A stretch of 64,000 nt of DNA from NCBI RefSeq assembly GCF_001713395.1, contig NZ_CP016451.1, positions 194,556 to 258,555 of the forward strand, written 5' to 3'. The notes under the pieces are model-generated. The model ran no database searches, had not been told where the DNA came from, and worked only from the letters and a program-made list of their open reading frames with translations. Both the position numbers and the translations under genes were made by a program. Below, piece after piece: positions 9,247 through 17,962 of the stretch; positions within the stretch are counted from its first letter, which is position 1; each line of letters starts with the position of its first letter. Origin of the DNA: Sinorhizobium sp. RAC02 (lineage in GTDB: Bacteria; Pseudomonadota; Alphaproteobacteria; Rhizobiales; Rhizobiaceae).

Positions 9247-10284
9247 ATGGAAATCGGTATCGACAGTTTTGCGGCTATCCTTCCAGATCCGGCGACGGGC
9301 CAGGTTCCCTCGGCCACCATCCGTATGGCAGAACTGATCGAGGAAGTCGAAGTGGCGGACCGCGTTGGACTGGACGTGTTCGGTATCGGTGAACATCACC
9401 GCGCAGAGTTTCTCGACTCCGCGCCGACGATCATACTGGCTGCCGCTGCGGCACGGACCAGCCAGATCAGATTGACGAGCGCGGTAACAATTATAAGTGC
9501 TGCCGACCCTGTGCGGGTTTTTCAGGAATTCGCAACCCTCGATCTGATTTCCAGGGGTCGAGTGGAAATCGTTGTAGGTCGCGGGTCCTTCGTCGAAGCT
9601 TACCCACTGTTTGGCTTGGACACGCGTGACTACGACGATCTTTTTGCGGAAAAGCTCGATTTGTTGCTTGCTCTGCAAGAGTCGACGAATGTGAGCTGGG
9701 AAGGGCGTTTCCGACCGCCGCTCCGCGGACAAGGCGTCTATCCCCGTCCTCATCAACAACGACTTCCGATATGGATCGGTGTCGGCGGCACGCCGCAGTC
9801 GTTCGCGCGCGCCGGTGCGCTTGGTCTTCCCTTGATGATCGCCATCATAGGCGGAAGCTTTGAGCGCTTTCGTCCGCTCGTCGATCTCTATCGGGAAGCT
9901 GGTAAACGCGCAGGGCAAAGCCCCGAGGTGCTCAAGATCGGTGTTCATGCGATGGGCTTCGTCGGCGAAAGCAATGCTGCAGCCAGGGACGCCTTTTTCC
10001 CTGGCTGGGCGCATCTGACAGCGAATATCGGTCGCGAACGCGGCTGGTCGCCGCCGACGCGTCAGCAGTTCGAGACCATGGCGGGACCCGAAGGTGCATT
10101 CCTGGTTGGTGATCCAGCGACGGTGGCAGCCAAAATGCTGCGGGCCAGTGAAACACTGGCTGGCGTATCACGCATCACCTTCCAGATGAGCACAGCCGCT
10201 CTCGATACTTCAGCAATGAAACGATCAATAGAACTGCTGGGCACCGAAGTGGCGCCGGTGGTCAGAGCAACACACCGCGCTTGA
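9247..10284 (+). CDS. LLM class flavin-dependent oxidoreductase
   Basis: A 345-residue luciferase-like monooxygenase. The N-terminus MEIGIDSFAA, GIGEHHRAEFLDSAP, LTSAVTIISAADPVRVFQEFATLDLIS and GRVEIVVGRGS are the TIM-barrel and FMN-contact segments of the bacterial luciferase family; WIGVGGTPQSFARAGALGLPL is the late flavin-binding strand. These enzymes use reduced flavin and oxygen to oxidise small organics. It is close to the product of 38428-39486, so the pair arose by duplication. It is followed 33 bp later by a LysR gene on the same strand and preceded by site B. Confidence 0.9.
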   Translation: MEIGIDSFAAILPDPATGQVPSATIRMAELIEEVEVADRVGLDVFGIGEHHRAEFLDSAPTIILAAAAARTSQIRLTSAVTIISAADPVRVFQEFATLDLISRGRVEIVVGRGSFVEAYPLFGLDTRDYDDLFAEKLDLLLALQESTNVSWEGRFRPPLRGQGVYPRPHQQRLPIWIGVGGTPQSFARAGALGLPLMIAIIGGSFERFRPLVDLYREAGKRAGQSPEVLKIGVHAMGFVGESNAAARDAFFPGWAHLTANIGRERGWSPPTRQQFETMAGPEGAFLVGDPATVAAKMLRASETLAGVSRITFQMSTAALDTSAMKRSIELLGTEVAPVVRATHRA

Positions 10285-10317
10285 CAGCTAGGCTTGATCG
10301 CAAAACGGGGACACAAA

Positions 10318-11340
10318 ATGGACATCGAAGATCTGCGGACCTTTGTCGAAGTCGCCGATTCCGGTGGTGTATCGCCGGCGGCGCGCCGGTTAGGTGTTTC
10401 CAAGTCGATGGTCAGTCGGCGGCTCGCCCGACTTGAGGTGGAACTCGGTGTCCAACTTGTTGCGCGCACTACCCGTGGCGCCGGCCTCACCGAGGCGGGT
10501 GTCACGTTTCGCGAGTTTGCGGCAAAAACCTGCACCGAAATAGACATTGCACGCGAAACGATTTTGCCCGAAGGCGACCTTCGTGGACGCTTGAGGGTTT
10601 CCGTTCCGCTGACATCGGGCCCAATGCACTTCGCCTCCGTGCTTACAGAAATGGCGCGCCGCCACCCGCAGCTTCAGATCCACGCCGAATATAGCGACCA
10701 CTGCGTCGATCTGGTTGCAGAAGGGTTCGACTGCGCGATTCGAGTCGGCGCGTTGCGTGACTCCAACGTGATCGCCAAGCGCGTGGGCGAGATCTATTTC
10801 AAGCTCGTCGCCAGCCCCGACTATATCAGGGTTCATGGCTCACCTGAATCGCCAGACGAAATCGCGACCCACCAAGCCTTGCTGGGTATCGAGGCGTGGC
10901 GGTTCCTGGAAGGCGACAGGATCATCACCGTGCAGGCACAGGGTCGCTTCAGCTCCAACAACGGCGCGGCGATAGCCAAAGCCGCAGCGAAGGGGCTTGG
11001 CATTGCATGGCTTCCGGACTGTGTCACCCATAAATATCTTGCCTCAGGCGCGCTTGTCCCAATCATGACCCGCTTTCCGCTGCCCGTCGGGGATGTTCAT
11101 GTTGTCAGGCCATCCAGCCCCCATCCACCGCGCAAGGTGCGTATCCTTTCCGAATTTCTCATCGCATCTTTCGAAAAACTTCGCGGGGCGTCGGGTGCGG
11201 ATAACCGATCACCCACCCTTGATCACTCGCTCACATCTCTCAATAGTTCGTCGGGCGCGGAACTCCGCCTGAAGATAAATAACTCCGTCTCAGATGATGC
11301 CTTCAGAGAACAGCGGCAACCAATTCACTCCGCGATATAA
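10318..11340 (+). CDS. LysR family transcriptional regulator (paralogue 1)
   Basis: A 340-residue regulator. The N-terminal winged helix contains EDLRTFVEVADSGGVSPAAR and SKSMVSRRLARLE, followed by the LysR substrate-binding domain. ATG 10318 aligns with the start of the three sister regulators (20374, 36521, 37501). Its C-terminus is about 30-40 residues longer than theirs, a low-complexity Ser-rich tail after the conserved RKVRILSEFL segment, possibly from loss of the original stop. It sits directly downstream of the LLM gene. A degenerate copy of the 21-bp element (10293-10313) overlaps its translation start region, which hints at autoregulation but is weak. Confidence 0.88.
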   Translation: MDIEDLRTFVEVADSGGVSPAARRLGVSKSMVSRRLARLEVELGVQLVARTTRGAGLTEAGVTFREFAAKTCTEIDIARETILPEGDLRGRLRVSVPLTSGPMHFASVLTEMARRHPQLQIHAEYSDHCVDLVAEGFDCAIRVGALRDSNVIAKRVGEIYFKLVASPDYIRVHGSPESPDEIATHQALLGIEAWRFLEGDRIITVQAQGRFSSNNGAAIAKAAAKGLGIAWLPDCVTHKYLASGALVPIMTRFPLPVGDVHVVRPSSPHPPRKVRILSEFLIASFEKLRGASGADNRSPTLDHSLTSLNSSSGAELRLKINNSVSDDAFREQRQPIHSAI

Positions 11341-11371
11341 ATCGCCTAACAGATAAGAAAGGTTTCCTCAC

Positions 11372-12307
11372 ATGAGCTGGAACCCCGCAATTGAACCAGG
11401 CTGTCCGGACGAGGTCGGAATTGACGCGATCGAAACCCTCATCATTCCCCGCGCCCGCGACCTTGGCGGCTTCGAGGTTCGACGCGCCCTGCCTGCCCCG
11501 AAGCGACAGATGGTGGGACCATTCATCTTCTTCGATCAGGCAGGACCGGCCGAGCTCCTGACGGGCCAGGGCATCGATGTCCGGCCCCACCCGCATATCG
11601 GGCTTGGCACGGTCACATACCTCTATCGCGGCGACTTTCATCACCGCGACAGCACGGGAGCCGACCAAATCATCCGTCCTGGTGCGTTGAACTGGATGGT
11701 CGCCGGCCGCGGTGTTTCCCATTCGGAGCGAACATCCGCCACTGCCCGAAGCGGGCCGAACAGTCTGTTCGGGATCCAGACCTGGCTCGCCCTGCCGGAA
11801 AAGAATGAGGACATGGCGCCAACATTTAACCACTATGGCGAGGAGATGCTGCCGGTGATCGAGGATCGCGGGGTATCGGTTCGGCTCATTCTCGGCAACG
11901 CTTATGGCAAGACCGCTCCCGCAACCATGTTTTCCGAGACATTTTATGCCGATGTCACGCTGGGTCCGAGTGCTCTCCTGCCGATGCCTGACAATCACGA
12001 GGACCGAGGCATCTATATCGCCGAAGGCTCGATCTCGATCGCTGGTCAGGAGTTCGAGGCACAGCAGATGATGGTCTTCCGCCCCGGCGACAGGATCACG
12101 GTTGCAGCCGGCCAAAAAGGCGCTCGCCTGATGATCCTCGGCGGCGCTACATTATCTGGACCGCGCTACATCTGGTGGAACTTCGTCGCCTCATCGAAAG
12201 AGCGCATCGAGGAAGCCAAGGCCGAATGGCAGGGGCAGAAATGGGGCGAAGGCCTGTTCGACTTGCCGATCGACGATCGCGACGAGCATATACCGCTTCC
12301 GGAATGA
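11372..12307 (+). CDS. Pirin family protein
   Basis: A 311-residue bicupin. The N-terminal pirin domain has the metal-binding cluster RPHPHIGLGTVTYLYRGDFHHRDS, with H73/H75-type histidines and the HHRDS stretch, then VAGRGVSHSER. The C-terminal pirin_C domain begins near residue 190. Pirins are Fe-binding cytoplasmic proteins; some, such as YhhW, have quercetinase activity. Its start is 31 bp after the LysR stop, on the same strand. A link to oxidised aromatic substrates is plausible but not shown. Confidence 0.9.
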   Translation: MSWNPAIEPGCPDEVGIDAIETLIIPRARDLGGFEVRRALPAPKRQMVGPFIFFDQAGPAELLTGQGIDVRPHPHIGLGTVTYLYRGDFHHRDSTGADQIIRPGALNWMVAGRGVSHSERTSATARSGPNSLFGIQTWLALPEKNEDMAPTFNHYGEEMLPVIEDRGVSVRLILGNAYGKTAPATMFSETFYADVTLGPSALLPMPDNHEDRGIYIAEGSISIAGQEFEAQQMMVFRPGDRITVAAGQKGARLMILGGATLSGPRYIWWNFVASSKERIEEAKAEWQGQKWGEGLFDLPIDDRDEHIPLPE

Positions 12308-12396
12308 CGACAGTCGCGCGATCGCCCTGGCGCGATTGACGAAATCCGGAACGGCATTCACGACCTGCCTGTTCGATAGAAGACGGAGAAAGTAAA

Positions 12397-13647
12397 ATGA
12401 GCAACAAATGGCCACGCCTCGACTACCTCAGCTGGCGCGAAACGTGTTCCGCCCTGCACCTCTACCTGCAGGTCGTCGGCAAATACCGACTGGCTCATAC
12501 ACCGTGGCTCAACCATTCCTGGAACGCGACTTTCTACGTTACCCCCTCCGGTCTGACGTCCTCTCCGATCCCTGATGGCCCTGGCATCGAGATTGTGTTC
12601 GATTTTCATGAACATACAGTCATTGGTTCGAATGGTGACGGACGGCGAGCCTCGTTTGCGTTGGGGACATCTACCGTCGCAGGGTTCCACGCCAATTTCA
12701 CCCGTCTGATCTCCGAACTCGGCGGCAATCCCGACTTCCATGGCCAGCCAAATGAAGTGGCGGACCCCGTGCCGTTCGATGAGGACCATCGGGAACGCTC
12801 GTATGACCGCGACGCCGTCCGGAAGTTTCATGAGGCACTGATGGCGATAGACCGGGTATTCAAAGCGTTCCGGACATCCTTCATCGGGAAATCCAGTCCT
12901 GTGCATCTTTTCTGGGGCAGCTTCGATCTGGCCGTTACCCGGTTTTAGGGACGGCAGGCGCCAATCCATCCTGGCGGCGTACCGGCACTGCCGGACAACG
13001 TGGCGCAGGAGGCCTACGACCGCGAGGTTTCTTCGGCAGGCTTTTGGCCGGGAGGCGGCGGCATCGACTATCCCGCATTCTATGCCTATGCCTATCCCGC
13101 ACCGAGCGGTTTCAGGGCTGCGTCTGTTCGGCCTGATACGGCATTCTGGCACGAGGGCCTGTCGGAGTTCATCCTGCCTTATGAGGCGGTTCAGGCTGCG
13201 GCCGATCCTGACGAAGCGCTCATGGCGTTTCTCGTCTCGACTTACGAAGCTGCCGCCGATCTTGGACATTGGGATCGAGACCAGCTCGAGTGCACGCACG
13301 GTCAGCGCGGCAAAGTTCGGGAACTGAGTGCGAAGGCCCCGGAGAAGGCTACTTCTTCGGTTAGCGAGGAGGTGGAACGGGAAGACGGGGTTTCGAAGGG
13401 GCGGTACCGGATCGTGGTTGAAGGCGTCGAAGCGGAGATGACCTACAGTCGAGCTGGCACACAGCTCATCATCATCGACCACACTGACGTCCCCGCGGCT
13501 TTACGGGGGAGAAAAGTTGGTGAGCGGCTTGTGCGCCAGGCGATCGAAGATGCCCGACGCGAGGGTGTTTTTATCATTCCCCTTTGCCCGTTTGCGAAAG
13601 CCCAGATTGAGCGACATCCTGAATGGCAGGATGTTCTTCGCAAGTGA
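12397..13647 (+). pseudogene. DUF5996-GNAT fusion interrupted by one in-frame TAG
   Basis: Frame 12397 encodes a DUF5996 protein (YLSWRETCSALHLYLQVVGK, FWGSFDLAVTRF) that stops at TAG 12946-12948 exactly where the family continues with SGRxAPxHPGG. The same frame resumes immediately as GRQAPIHPGGVPALPD and runs to 13647 without another stop, completing DUF5996 (SSAGFWPGGGG, YPAFYAYAYPAPSGF). After a linker near residue 310 it continues into a YjdJ-like GNAT acetyltransferase domain with VPAALRGRKVGERLVRQAI. A TCG-to-TAG change would explain the stop. The whole would be 416 residues. It may be a recent nonsense mutant, a read-through product or an error. Starts with GGAGAAAGT upstream, 90 bp after pirin. 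Confidence 0.78.
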
Positions 13648-13674
13648 GCAGAATGCCCGGCATTGGAGGATGGC

Positions 13675-14238
13675 ATGCAGAAAAAAACCGACCCGATCCT
13701 GGAGGCAGATAAGCTCCTGATGGCCGCTGTCGATGAGGCTATCGACAACGCTGCCAGGACCGCTGGACCTGAACTTCAGGCAGGTGGTTCACGCGTCTCG
13801 CCCCGTGATTACTTCGCAGATGGCGTTCTGCGCCACCTGTTCCTGCGTTTGTGCGGAGCCGACCCGACAACATACAAGGGAGGTGATCCGGAAACGGCGT
13901 GGAAGATTTTGTATGCAGGACGCGGCGTCGCCCGTCACTGGGAGAGGGAAAGCGGCAAGCCGCCCGCGTGGCGAGGGAAGAAAGACCGCCGGGAGGATAT
14001 TGAGAAGGACAGAAGTGAACGCCAGCAGCTGGCACTCTCCGCGCAGAATTTTGCCATAACCACCGCTATTCGAGCTTTGCTCGATCACGCACGCGCTTCG
14101 GATCCGGAAATCACAGATCGTCTCGAAGCAGTCATCGACGCACGCCACGCGAGGCTTGAGTCTAAATCCGATACCGACCACGAGTTTACCGAAAGAGCAA
14201 AAACCTACCTGTCGCTCCTCACCCGCCGGCCGGACTAG
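13675..14238 (+). CDS. Hypothetical protein, KGGDP-motif family (larger member)
   Basis: A 187-residue protein I do not recognise. ATG 13675 has GGAGGA at 13665-13670. The central segment LCGADPTTYKGGDPETAW followed by GVARHWERE is shared in order and spacing with the next gene, so the two are diverged duplicates. The rest is mainly charged helix, including an Arg/Lys/Glu-rich stretch near residues 90-120; no membrane segment or signal peptide is present. It begins 27 bp after the GNAT frame ends, suggesting co-transcription. No function can be assigned. Confidence 0.65.
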   Translation: MQKKTDPILEADKLLMAAVDEAIDNAARTAGPELQAGGSRVSPRDYFADGVLRHLFLRLCGADPTTYKGGDPETAWKILYAGRGVARHWERESGKPPAWRGKKDRREDIEKDRSERQQLALSAQNFAITTAIRALLDHARASDPEITDRLEAVIDARHARLESKSDTDHEFTERAKTYLSLLTRRPD

Positions 14239-14284
14239 GCGCAATGCTACGCAATCGGAACCTCAACAGTTGATGGAGTTAAAC

Positions 14285-14626
14285 ATGACAGAACGTTGCC
14301 CTGTTCTTACCCCCTCTGAAAGACAGATCGTCGACGTCATCAAGAGTGCGGACGACGGATTGGCTGCTGCGGTCTCTCTGGCTTTGGAGGAGGCGGTCAA
14401 AAAGGCTGCCGAAGATATGAGAGCAATCGGTCAGGAGGAATCCGCGCCGGCGATGCAATATTTTGCGAGCGTCATTCATCAAAGAATGTACTGCCTGATG
14501 TGCGGTGCGGATCCGGACACACTCAAAGGCGGCGATCCCGACATCGCTTACCACGTCATCCGCAACAGCCAGAATATCGCCAGGCACTACTGGTCAGCAG
14601 ATATAGAACCCTACCCACCCAAGTAG
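14285..14626 (+). CDS. Hypothetical protein, KGGDP-motif family (smaller member)
   Basis: A 113-residue protein starting at ATG 14285 behind GGAG. It carries MCGADPDTLKGGDPDIAY and NIARHYWS, matching the preceding gene's core. The N-terminal 60 residues are predicted helical. It has no signal sequence or known motif. The shared cysteine-containing core and helical setting suggest a small helical domain repeated in two neighbouring genes; role unknown. Confidence 0.65.
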   Translation: MTERCPVLTPSERQIVDVIKSADDGLAAAVSLALEEAVKKAAEDMRAIGQEESAPAMQYFASVIHQRMYCLMCGADPDTLKGGDPDIAYHVIRNSQNIARHYWSADIEPYPPK

Positions 14627-14729
14627 GAACTAGTGCGAAAACCACCGGTGGCGAGGTGTTGAGCATGGATCAGCGCGCCGAACGTAGTCTCTATGTTGGA
14701 AATTTCGTAGCACTTCTAGGAGGTAAGCC

Positions 14730-15728
14730 ATGGTATCAGACGCGGATCTCACCGGCATCGATTGTGAAGTAGTAGACCGAGTGATTGACGTCGGAAAAAA
14801 CAAATTCCGCGTATTGGAGCAAGGACAAGGGCCAGCAGTTCTTTTCGCCCACGGCTTCCCGGACACGGCCGACACATGGCGGAGCCAGATGAGCGCTGTT
14901 GCGGAGGAAGGTTACCGAGCTGTAGCGCTTGACATGCGCGGGTTCGGGGCGAGTTATTCACCTTCGGAGGTTGAACAGTACACATCCCCCTACATTGTCG
15001 GCGATCTGGTCGGCGTGCTGGACGCGCTGGAAATCCCGAGTTGCACTCTCGTGGGCCATGACTGGGGTGCAGATCACGCCCAGAAGGCAATGCTGATGCG
15101 ACCCGACCGGTTTACAGCCCTCGTCAGTGTGAGCATCCCCTACGCGCCAAGGGGTGAGACGAGCCTCAACGACAGCTTGCGGGATCAAGGGCTCGGTGAT
15201 CGCTACTACGCACTGGCATTTGACAAACCAGATTCAGGCAAGCAATTCCTGCCTGCGGAGAACAGCATCGCGAGCGTTCTATACTGGCTTTCGGCGAGCC
15301 CGCCGCCGGAGCAGCGCTGGGATCCGATCGACCCGGAAAAGCACATGCTACGCCCTGCACCGGTAGTCGCTCCAGATTGGGCCGACCCCGACTATGTCGA
15401 CCGTACGATAGCTGCTTTTACCCACTCCGGGTTTGAAACAGGTCTGAACTACTACCGCGCCGTTCCCCATACATTCGAACTCATGTCGGCGTATAAAAAC
15501 GCTGTCATTCGACAGCCCAGTCTCTATATCTGGGGTGCAGTTGATGGACTTTGCCAGTTTTTCCATTCGGACAACCCGACTGTCAACGACATGCGAGCAA
15601 GTCAGCCCGGACTGGTCGATGTTGTCCGTCTGGAAGCCACCGGTCACTGGGTGCAACACGAAGCAGCAGATCGCCTGAATGCCGAATTGCTCAAGTTTCT
15701 CGGCACCCATGCTTCGTGGGAGATCTAA
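14730..15728 (+). CDS. Alpha/beta hydrolase, epoxide-hydrolase-like
   Basis: A 332-residue hydrolase. HGFPDTADTWR gives the HGxP oxyanion motif. The nucleophile elbow VGHDWGA has aspartate rather than serine, as in epoxide hydrolases and haloalkane dehalogenases. The catalytic histidine lies in ATGHWVQHEA. Tyrosines in the cap region (NYYRAV) fit epoxide hydrolase lid tyrosines. It has a strong AGGAGG ribosome binding site 8 bp upstream of ATG 14730. The stop is immediately followed by the ankyrin gene's start, so the two are translationally linked. Expected role: cytosolic opening of an epoxide; substrate unknown. Confidence 0.87.
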   Translation: MVSDADLTGIDCEVVDRVIDVGKNKFRVLEQGQGPAVLFAHGFPDTADTWRSQMSAVAEEGYRAVALDMRGFGASYSPSEVEQYTSPYIVGDLVGVLDALEIPSCTLVGHDWGADHAQKAMLMRPDRFTALVSVSIPYAPRGETSLNDSLRDQGLGDRYYALAFDKPDSGKQFLPAENSIASVLYWLSASPPPEQRWDPIDPEKHMLRPAPVVAPDWADPDYVDRTIAAFTHSGFETGLNYYRAVPHTFELMSAYKNAVIRQPSLYIWGAVDGLCQFFHSDNPTVNDMRASQPGLVDVVRLEATGHWVQHEAADRLNAELLKFLGTHASWEI

Positions 15729-15729
15729 A

Positions 15730-16746
15730 TTGACATTGATTTCCGCAATACGCGCCGGCGATCTCGCCAGAGTTGGAAGTCTCGTTCAGTCAGGGGTAGA
15801 TGTGAATGCCCGCGACGCCGAGGGATTTACGCCGCTGATGATCGCGGCCGGGTTGGGACAGCCGCAGATGGTGGAATTGCTGCTGAATGCAGGAGCGGAT
15901 GTTTTAGTCCTTGAGCCGCGCATGGGCGCGACAGCGCTCCACAAAGCCGCTCAATCCGGCAATCGTGACGTAATAACGCTACTTCTGGACAATGGTGCGT
16001 TTGTCGATCAGCAGTCGCCCGTATTGGGGAACACAGCGTTAATGGATGCGGTTCTACACAAGCAGGAAGATGGTGTGAGGACGTTGCTCTCCTATCGCGC
16101 CAGGACTTCAATCCGAAACCACTGGGACCAAACCGCTCTTGACCTCGCCGAGAATGATGGCCTGGATTCAATCGCCCGGCTGATCCGTGATAAAGTCAGT
16201 GCCAATGAGACAAATGTCCTGCGATCGGATCTCGTCCTTGCCGCAAAAGCGGGTGACGTCGGAGAAGTGAAACGGTTGATTGCTGCCGGCATCGACGTCA
16301 ATCAACGGATGCCGATCGCCGGGACGCCGGACGACGATTACACTCCACTGGGGATCGCCGCCCGAGAAGGGCATGCGGAAATTGTGACCCTTCTCAGGGA
16401 TGCAGGTGCAGACGTCCGGCAGGTCGTGGGCCTCATGAAAGGTACACCTTTCCATGAAGCAGCCTATTTCGGACATGCAGATGTAATTGAAATTCTTGCT
16501 GAAACAGATTGTATCGGAGCTGCGCAGCCAGAGCTGGATGCGCAGGGGCCGTATAATGGTCTGACAGCACTTCACGACGCTGCGTGGCATGGTCACATGG
16601 ATGCTGTACGATCGTTGATCAACGCGCGCGCGCGGCTGGATCTGAAGAGCCATGCAGGCCTGACGCCGAGGGAATTGGCTCTTCTCTACGGATATGACGA
16701 AATCGCATCGTTGCTCGCTGAAAGCGAGAATTTTGAAAACACCTGA
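15730..16746 (+). CDS. Ankyrin repeat protein
   Basis: About 338 residues made of ankyrin repeats in two blocks, with repeated signatures such as GFTPLMIAAGLGQPQMVELLLNAGADV split over consecutive units, GATALHKAAQSGN, GNTALMDAVLHKQ, YTPLGIAAREGHAEIV and LTALHDAAWHGH. TTG 15730, one base after the preceding stop, is the likeliest start because repeats begin right after it; an in-frame ATG at 15709 inside the upstream gene is the alternative. No signal peptide. Ankyrin proteins act as interaction scaffolds. Coupling to an epoxide-hydrolase-like enzyme suggests a partner role, which is inference. Confidence 0.82.
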   Translation: MTLISAIRAGDLARVGSLVQSGVDVNARDAEGFTPLMIAAGLGQPQMVELLLNAGADVLVLEPRMGATALHKAAQSGNRDVITLLLDNGAFVDQQSPVLGNTALMDAVLHKQEDGVRTLLSYRARTSIRNHWDQTALDLAENDGLDSIARLIRDKVSANETNVLRSDLVLAAKAGDVGEVKRLIAAGIDVNQRMPIAGTPDDDYTPLGIAAREGHAEIVTLLRDAGADVRQVVGLMKGTPFHEAAYFGHADVIEILAETDCIGAAQPELDAQGPYNGLTALHDAAWHGHMDAVRSLINARARLDLKSHAGLTPRELALLYGYDEIASLLAESENFENT

Positions 16747-17069
16747 AACGACGTGGATCCACCTCCTAACGCTCTTCGTGTCATGCGGTTAGGCTGCTGC
16801 CAAAATTACGAGCGTGCAGCTGAACTGGTGCACGATATGCCTTACAACGACAGCCCACTCACAGCGGTGTTCGACCGTGTTCATCTGTTTGCTTAGGCCT
16901 TGACCTGATCGCCTCAGAAAGCAGCGGTCTAGCGAATTCAAAGAACGCCTGTGCGCTTTGGGACCCCTTGCTTGAACGAAACAGCATTTGTGCGGGCATC
17001 GGCTCCGAAGTGAGATCGCACCAACCACTGAACCACCGGGATTCAAAGGTTCGACGAAGGCGTAACTCC
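16747..17069. other. Gap without recognisable gene
   Basis: About 320 bp between convergent genes. A short minus-strand frame (17046-16789) has no motif. I see no terminator with a clear T-tract and no operator copy here. Confidence 0.4.
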
Positions 17070-17870
17070 TTATATTCCGGGCATATTAGGCTCTAGGGCC
17101 GGTTCTTTGACATAGACTGGATACCTTGATTTCGCCGCCGCGGTGAGAGTTGTATCGATATCCAGAGTGATCGCTGGCTGTTGGGCAGATGTTACGGCGA
17201 TCTCGAAGCCGTCGGGATCCACGGTGAAGCCGCCTCCCCCAAACACCAGATTGCTCCCGGGACGAGTTCCGACGCGGTTGGAACTAACGACGCAAGCGCC
17301 GCTGGCAATTCCTGCCATGCTGGCAGCAGTCCTCCACATGCGATGGTCGACGCCGGTCGCGCGCGGCACGGCGATCAGATCGGCACCTGCCTTTCCAAGG
17401 TGGCGTGCTTTGTCCACGAACATCAACTCGGTGCATATCAACACACCAACCTTGATTCCCGCGATTTTAACCACGTCAAAACCAGGGCGCTGAAGCTCGA
17501 ACCACGATTCTTCTTCCCATCCTGTTTCTGATGGAAAATAGTGCTTTTGGTGGATGAACTCGTATCGGCCTTCTGTCAGCACAAATCCCTCGTTCACCAG
17601 ACGTCGGCCGTTAAATACGGGACGAGACGAGATTACTGCCGCGAGCGGTAGACGAGATAAGGTGTCCAAGGCTCGCTCGTGGAGCGCAGCCCATTCACGC
17701 GCAGCTTGGACATCGAAAGGACGCCTTGTTGGCTGCCAAAAGCCAAACGGCATCTCATTCGTTATCAGGATGTCATTCCGTGCGTCGACGAATTGCCTGG
17801 AGATCTCTTCCCAAGCGGCCTCGCCCGGGAGCAACCCTTCCGGCCATTCAACCGACCATGCCTTAACCAT
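17070..17870 (-). CDS. Carbon-nitrogen hydrolase (nitrilase superfamily)
   Basis: A 266-residue nitrilase-superfamily amidohydrolase. The Glu-Lys-Cys triad can be placed at E39 in ITNEMPFGFW, the lysine in FIHQKHYFP, and the cysteine in GVLICTELMF. SNRVGTRPGSNLVFGGGGF near the C-terminus is the conserved strand of the alpha-beta-beta-alpha sandwich. Length is normal for the family, and no signal peptide is present. It probably hydrolyses a C-N bond of a small amide or nitrile; the substrate is unknown. It is convergent with the ankyrin gene and about 90 bp upstream of the porin stop. Confidence 0.82.
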   Translation of the reverse strand: MVKAWSVEWPEGLLPGEAAWEEISRQFVDARNDILITNEMPFGFWQPTRRPFDVQAAREWAALHERALDTLSRLPLAAVISSRPVFNGRRLVNEGFVLTEGRYEFIHQKHYFPSETGWEEESWFELQRPGFDVVKIAGIKVGVLICTELMFVDKARHLGKAGADLIAVPRATGVDHRMWRTAASMAGIASGACVVSSNRVGTRPGSNLVFGGGGFTVDPDGFEIAVTSAQQPAITLDIDTTLTAAAKSRYPVYVKEPALEPNMPGI

Positions 17871-17962
17871 CCAAGCCTCTTTTACAGTTATCGTCGAATA
17901 AGTCGTTCAGCGTGAGAGCATTAAGTTGAACTACAACAACCCCACCTATGGCTGTGCATCCT

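Noticed and set aside
10293..10313. Degenerate operator copy at the LysR start (TTGATCGCAAAACGGGGACA)
   Set aside because: Only about half of the conserved positions match; kept as a weak possibility, not listed as a site.
12946..12948. Possible genetic-code reassignment of TAG
   Set aside because: Several intact genes in the window end in TAG, including the antiporter and pqqA, so TAG is a normal stop here.
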